A stretch of DNA of 16,440 nucleotides from an uncultured Ruminococcus sp. Lineage in GTDB: Bacteria > Bacillota > Clostridia > Oscillospirales > Ruminococcaceae. The stretch covers positions 1 to 16,440 of the forward strand of contig UQAR01000052.1 in assembly GCA_900539095.1 (NCBI GenBank), read 5' to 3'. The number at the start of each line of letters is the position of its first letter. Position 1 is the first letter of the stretch. A program made the position numbers and the translations under genes. Shown piece by piece: positions 14,475 to 16,440 of this stretch. Under the pieces are notes generated by a model that searched no databases, was not told where the DNA came from, and saw only the letters and a list, made by a program, of their open reading frames with translations.

Positions 14475-14516
14475 TATTGCCCTGAAAAGATAAAAAAATA
14501 CAAATAATGGGCAATA
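14475..14516 (+). promoter_or_regulatory. Inverted repeat in the 5' UTR of the WG lipoprotein
   Basis: TATTGCCC (14475-14482) and GGGCAATA (14509-14516) are perfect 8-base complements with a 26-base A-rich loop. The element lies between the transcription start and the ribosome binding site (14537-14542). It could form an mRNA stem or act as an operator. It also buries the upstream in-frame ATG at 14507, which fits with that ATG not being the start. Confidence 0.45.
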
Positions 14517-14548
14517 AGAAAGCAGCAGAAAATGATAGGAGGAAACTT

Positions 14549-15865
14549 ATGAACAAAATTTTTTGTTCTGCTCTGACAGCCGTTGTAACGGGTGCATTGC
14601 TGACAGGCTGTGCGATGCCTTGGGAACAGGGTACTGATGACGACACTGCCCCTGACGGTTATTCCTATACGGCTGACTCAAATTCAGAACAGAAACAGGC
14701 TTACCGTTGGCTGATAGAACCGACTATCAATGCCGACAATATCATTTCCTTTGACGGCAGTCAGGTAGACCCGAACAATGAAAAGAACACAGCTTATGCA
14801 AACTATTCTGTTATAAGACAGGACGGAAAATACGGCATTATCGATTACAGCGGAAACATGGTAGTGCCTGCGGAATATGATGATTACTACACCTGCTGGT
14901 GCGGCGAGGTCACACTGTTCAATGTGATAAACGAAAAGAACGACGAGTATGACTATTGCAGCATTGACAGCTCAAATCAGGTGGTATACTATGCCGCTGA
15001 ACATCATGACAGCTCTCCGAGATACTACTGGAACAGCAGTGAAGAAAAAATCTATGTAAAAGACGCTGACGAAGATTACGGCGAGGAATACACAGGAAAG
15101 AAAGCTGTTGTTGTATGCGAGGCTGAAGTATCAAAAAACGACAGCGGATATTATGACATAACTCCTGTCAGCGAGCCGCTTTACGGACTGGCTAAGAAGG
15201 ACAAGCTCATACTTGATATGCAGTACACAGATTTCTATGCACCTGCTTACAAGGGAGCCGGACTTACCTGCATCGCCTTTGAAAATGACGAAGGCAAGTG
15301 GGGATATGTGGGTTCTGACGGAAAGACCATAATCGACTTCAAGTGCGACGGTGACATGAGCACCTACTGCGGAAAGATAATCGATGATGAAATGGCTGTT
15401 CACCCTTATCTTTTCACTGATGATTACGTACCGGTATCCATAGATTCTTCATACGGTTATTATGATATAGACGGAAACTGCATTGTGCAGCCGGGTGAAT
15501 TTGATCAGGCAAGACCTGTTCACAACGGCAAGGCATGGGTAAGACAGTCGGGAAAATGGGGCGTTATCGCATTTGGCGACGCTCCTGTTGAGGACGATTC
15601 TTCAGAGAAGGAAACGACCACAACGACCACTACTCGCCGTGCAACATATGCAACGACTACTACATCAGCTACCACAACGACATCAGCCACATCTACTGAT
15701 AAAGCGACGGAAACAACACCTTCACTGACACAGCCATCTGAAACGACTGAGGTATCGACTGATACACAACCGTCTGAAACGGAAGCTCCAGTAGTGACTG
15801 ACCCTGTGACAGATCCGCCTGCACCTACACCGGAACCTGAACCAGAACCAACACCTGAACAATGA
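14549..15865 (+). CDS. WG-repeat surface lipoprotein with Thr-rich and Pro/Glu tail, 438 aa
   Basis: The start at 14549 is set by AGGAGG (14537-14542) and leaves a lipoprotein signal peptide with lipobox LTGC, lipidated at Cys21. An in-frame ATG at 14507 would put a polar 14-residue leader ahead of it. WG-type beta repeats are visible at about 86-115 (DGKYGIIDYSGNMVVPAEYD), 238-269 (GKWGYVGSDGKTIIDF) and 293-347 (YGYYDIDGNCIVQP, then GKWGVIAFG). From about 351 a Thr-rich linker begins, followed by a Pro/Glu-rich tail ending PEPEPEPTPEQ. WG repeats are often surface or binding modules with no defined substrate. The tail, unusual at the C-terminus of a lipoprotein, could span the wall or hold a partner. 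It is a single-gene transcript between its own promoter and terminator. Confidence 0.9.
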   Translation: MNKIFCSALTAVVTGALLTGCAMPWEQGTDDDTAPDGYSYTADSNSEQKQAYRWLIEPTINADNIISFDGSQVDPNNEKNTAYANYSVIRQDGKYGIIDYSGNMVVPAEYDDYYTCWCGEVTLFNVINEKNDEYDYCSIDSSNQVVYYAAEHHDSSPRYYWNSSEEKIYVKDADEDYGEEYTGKKAVVVCEAEVSKNDSGYYDITPVSEPLYGLAKKDKLILDMQYTDFYAPAYKGAGLTCIAFENDEGKWGYVGSDGKTIIDFKCDGDMSTYCGKIIDDEMAVHPYLFTDDYVPVSIDSSYGYYDIDGNCIVQPGEFDQARPVHNGKAWVRQSGKWGVIAFGDAPVEDDSSEKETTTTTTTRRATYATTTTSATTTTSATSTDKATETTPSLTQPSETTEVSTDTQPSETEAPVVTDPVTDPPAPTPEPEPEPTPEQ

Positions 15866-15868
15866 TTG

Positions 15869-15896
15869 AAAGCTCTGCATAATGCAGAGCTTTTTT
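15869..15896 (+). terminator. Rho-independent terminator after the WG lipoprotein
   Basis: A near-perfect palindrome, AAAGCTCTGCAT and ATGCAGAGCTTT around one central A, is followed by a run of T to 15896. It begins four bases after the stop codon. Confidence 0.93.
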
Positions 15897-15972
15897 GTGC
15901 AAGAAAATAAATTCTGCAAGAAGAACAAGATAAAACGCAGGCGGGGCCCGGCGTTAGAGGACTTGTGGGTAC

Positions 15973-16024
15973 AGGGCAAAGCCCTATCGGAGTATGAGGC
16001 AGAGCCTCATTCGGCGTAAGCCGA
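15973..16024. repeat. Cluster of three short adjacent hairpins
   Basis: AGGGC-AAA-GCCCT (15973-15985), ATGAGGC-AGA-GCCTCAT (15994-16010) and TCGGC-GTAA-GCCGA (16011-16024) are perfect stems of 5, 7 and 5 bp with 3-4 base loops, placed almost back to back. Three such palindromes within 52 bases are unlikely by chance and suggest a modular dispersed repeat or a structured RNA. Confidence 0.7.
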
Positions 16025-16027
16025 CTA

Positions 16028-16105
16028 GGTGCAGATTTAGGTATAAAAAGCATATGGAAGTTGTGCTTTAAACATAAGTTATATCGGAGTGATATAATCT
16101 GCACC
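16028..16105. repeat. Inverted repeat enclosing a second hairpin
   Basis: GGTGCAGATT (16028-16037) is exactly complementary to AATCTGCACC (16096-16105). Inside, TTATATC (16079-16085) pairs with GATATAA (16091-16097); the two right arms overlap by two bases, so the full structures compete. It directly follows the three-hairpin cluster. Confidence 0.6.
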
Positions 16106-16144
16106 GTTTTCCTTTTTCTTGAGCAATTTTGCGGCGGTGGGAAG

Positions 16145-16348
16145 TCGCCCCTACATACGTTGTTCGGTTTCAAAATTTGTGTGATAAATTTATACGCCGT
16201 GACGTTCGATAAAACGGAACGCCCATTTCTGTGAAACAGAAATTGCGTCGCTCCCCTACAGGTGCGGCGGGATAGTTTGTATGGTTATCGAACCATGTTG
16301 TTACCGTCGAGTTGTTTCTTCGACGGGCGAACACTGTTCGCCCCTACA
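16145..16348. repeat. REP-like intergenic repeats with a CGCCCCTACA motif, three copies
   Basis: TCGCCCCTACA occurs at 16145-16155 and 16338-16348, and as TCGCTCCCCTACA at 16248-16260. The third copy is the arm of a perfect palindrome GGGCGAACA-C-TGTTCGCCC (16325-16343), itself preceded by CCGTCGA/TCGACGG (16304-16326). The second follows ATTTCTGT-GAA-ACAGAAAT (16225-16243) flanked by ACGC/GCGT. A further stem, ATGGTT-ATCG-AACCAT, lies at 16281-16296. Similar GGGCGA...CGCCCCTACA words are common between genes in gut Clostridia. Confidence 0.7.
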
Positions 16349-16440
16349 GATTTGTTACCGTGGGGTTCATGTTTTAGCCGCTTTATATTCAATTTTCAAG
16401 CTGCGAACGAGGTGCAGGAAGTGCTTTTCTGTGCGATCAG

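Larger units (their letters stand above)
15897..16440. other. Gene-free, palindrome-rich intergenic stretch at the window end
   Basis: No frame here has a convincing ribosome binding site, composition or family match. The stretch instead holds a run of short hairpins (15973-16024), a longer paired element (16028-16105) and three copies of a CGCCCCTACA-type motif with nearby palindromes (about 16145-16348). A long minus-strand open frame at 15520-16173 is antisense to the WG gene's low-complexity tail and is not believed. The last 90 bases show nothing I can name. Confidence 0.7.

Noticed and set aside
15520..16173. Minus-strand 217-aa open frame rich in Val, Ser and Gly
   Set aside because: The composition is the antisense image of the Thr-rich tail, and the frame crosses a strong terminator and the palindromic region.
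16145..16348. CRISPR-like array
   Set aside because: The repeats are about 11 bases, spacing is irregular (103 and 90), and no cas gene is present.

Overview
The window looks like one end of a draft contig from a Clostridia bacterium, most likely Ruminococcus or a relative in the Oscillospiraceae. This rests on the gene set: the rplU-prp-rpmA-obgE-mrnC order, an L27 with a cleavable N-terminal extension, strong AGGAGG-type ribosome binding sites, Thr-rich linkers and WG-repeat lipoproteins. The genus is inference. Bases 1-48 are not genomic. They match an Illumina Nextera index adapter ending in the Tn5 mosaic end, so genomic sequence starts at about base 49.

Region 1 (about 110-5260) is a divergent signalling and transport module. 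On the minus strand is a large ABC exporter of MacB type (ATPase fused to permease), followed by a 34-residue membrane peptide with its own strong ribosome binding site. On the plus strand are an OmpR-type response regulator and a histidine kinase with two membrane helices and a very short outer loop. The gap between the two transcription units carries two tandem 11-bp-period boxes of the form GTTWAWA-N4-GTTWAWA. They face opposite ways, and each ends exactly 9 bases before a good -10 hexamer. This suggests that the regulator controls both its own operon and the exporter. The kinase frame runs through a bidirectional terminator into the convergent metY.

Region 2 (about 5217-10554) lies on the minus strand. 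It runs, in transcription order, from purB through a zinc-ribbon protein, a DUF2085 membrane protein, an unrecognised 205-residue protein and a lipoprotein to metY (TTG start). The purB promoter is clear. The first four genes are packed tightly, the lipoprotein follows after a 36-base gap, and metY after a larger gap that may hold its own signals.

Region 3 (about 10659-14359) is the conserved plus-strand ribosome-assembly cluster. It has a promoter and a structured leader, then rplU, the L27-processing protease prp, rpmA and a terminator, followed by obgE, mrnC, yebC and a second terminator.

Region 4 (about 14431-15896) is a single transcription unit. A near-perfect sigma-70 type promoter and a 5'UTR inverted repeat precede a secreted WG-repeat lipoprotein with a Thr-rich and Pro/Glu-rich tail, and a strong terminator follows. 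Beyond it, 15897-16440 has no convincing gene but is dense in small palindromes and has three copies of a CGCCCCTACA-type motif, typical of dispersed intergenic repeats.
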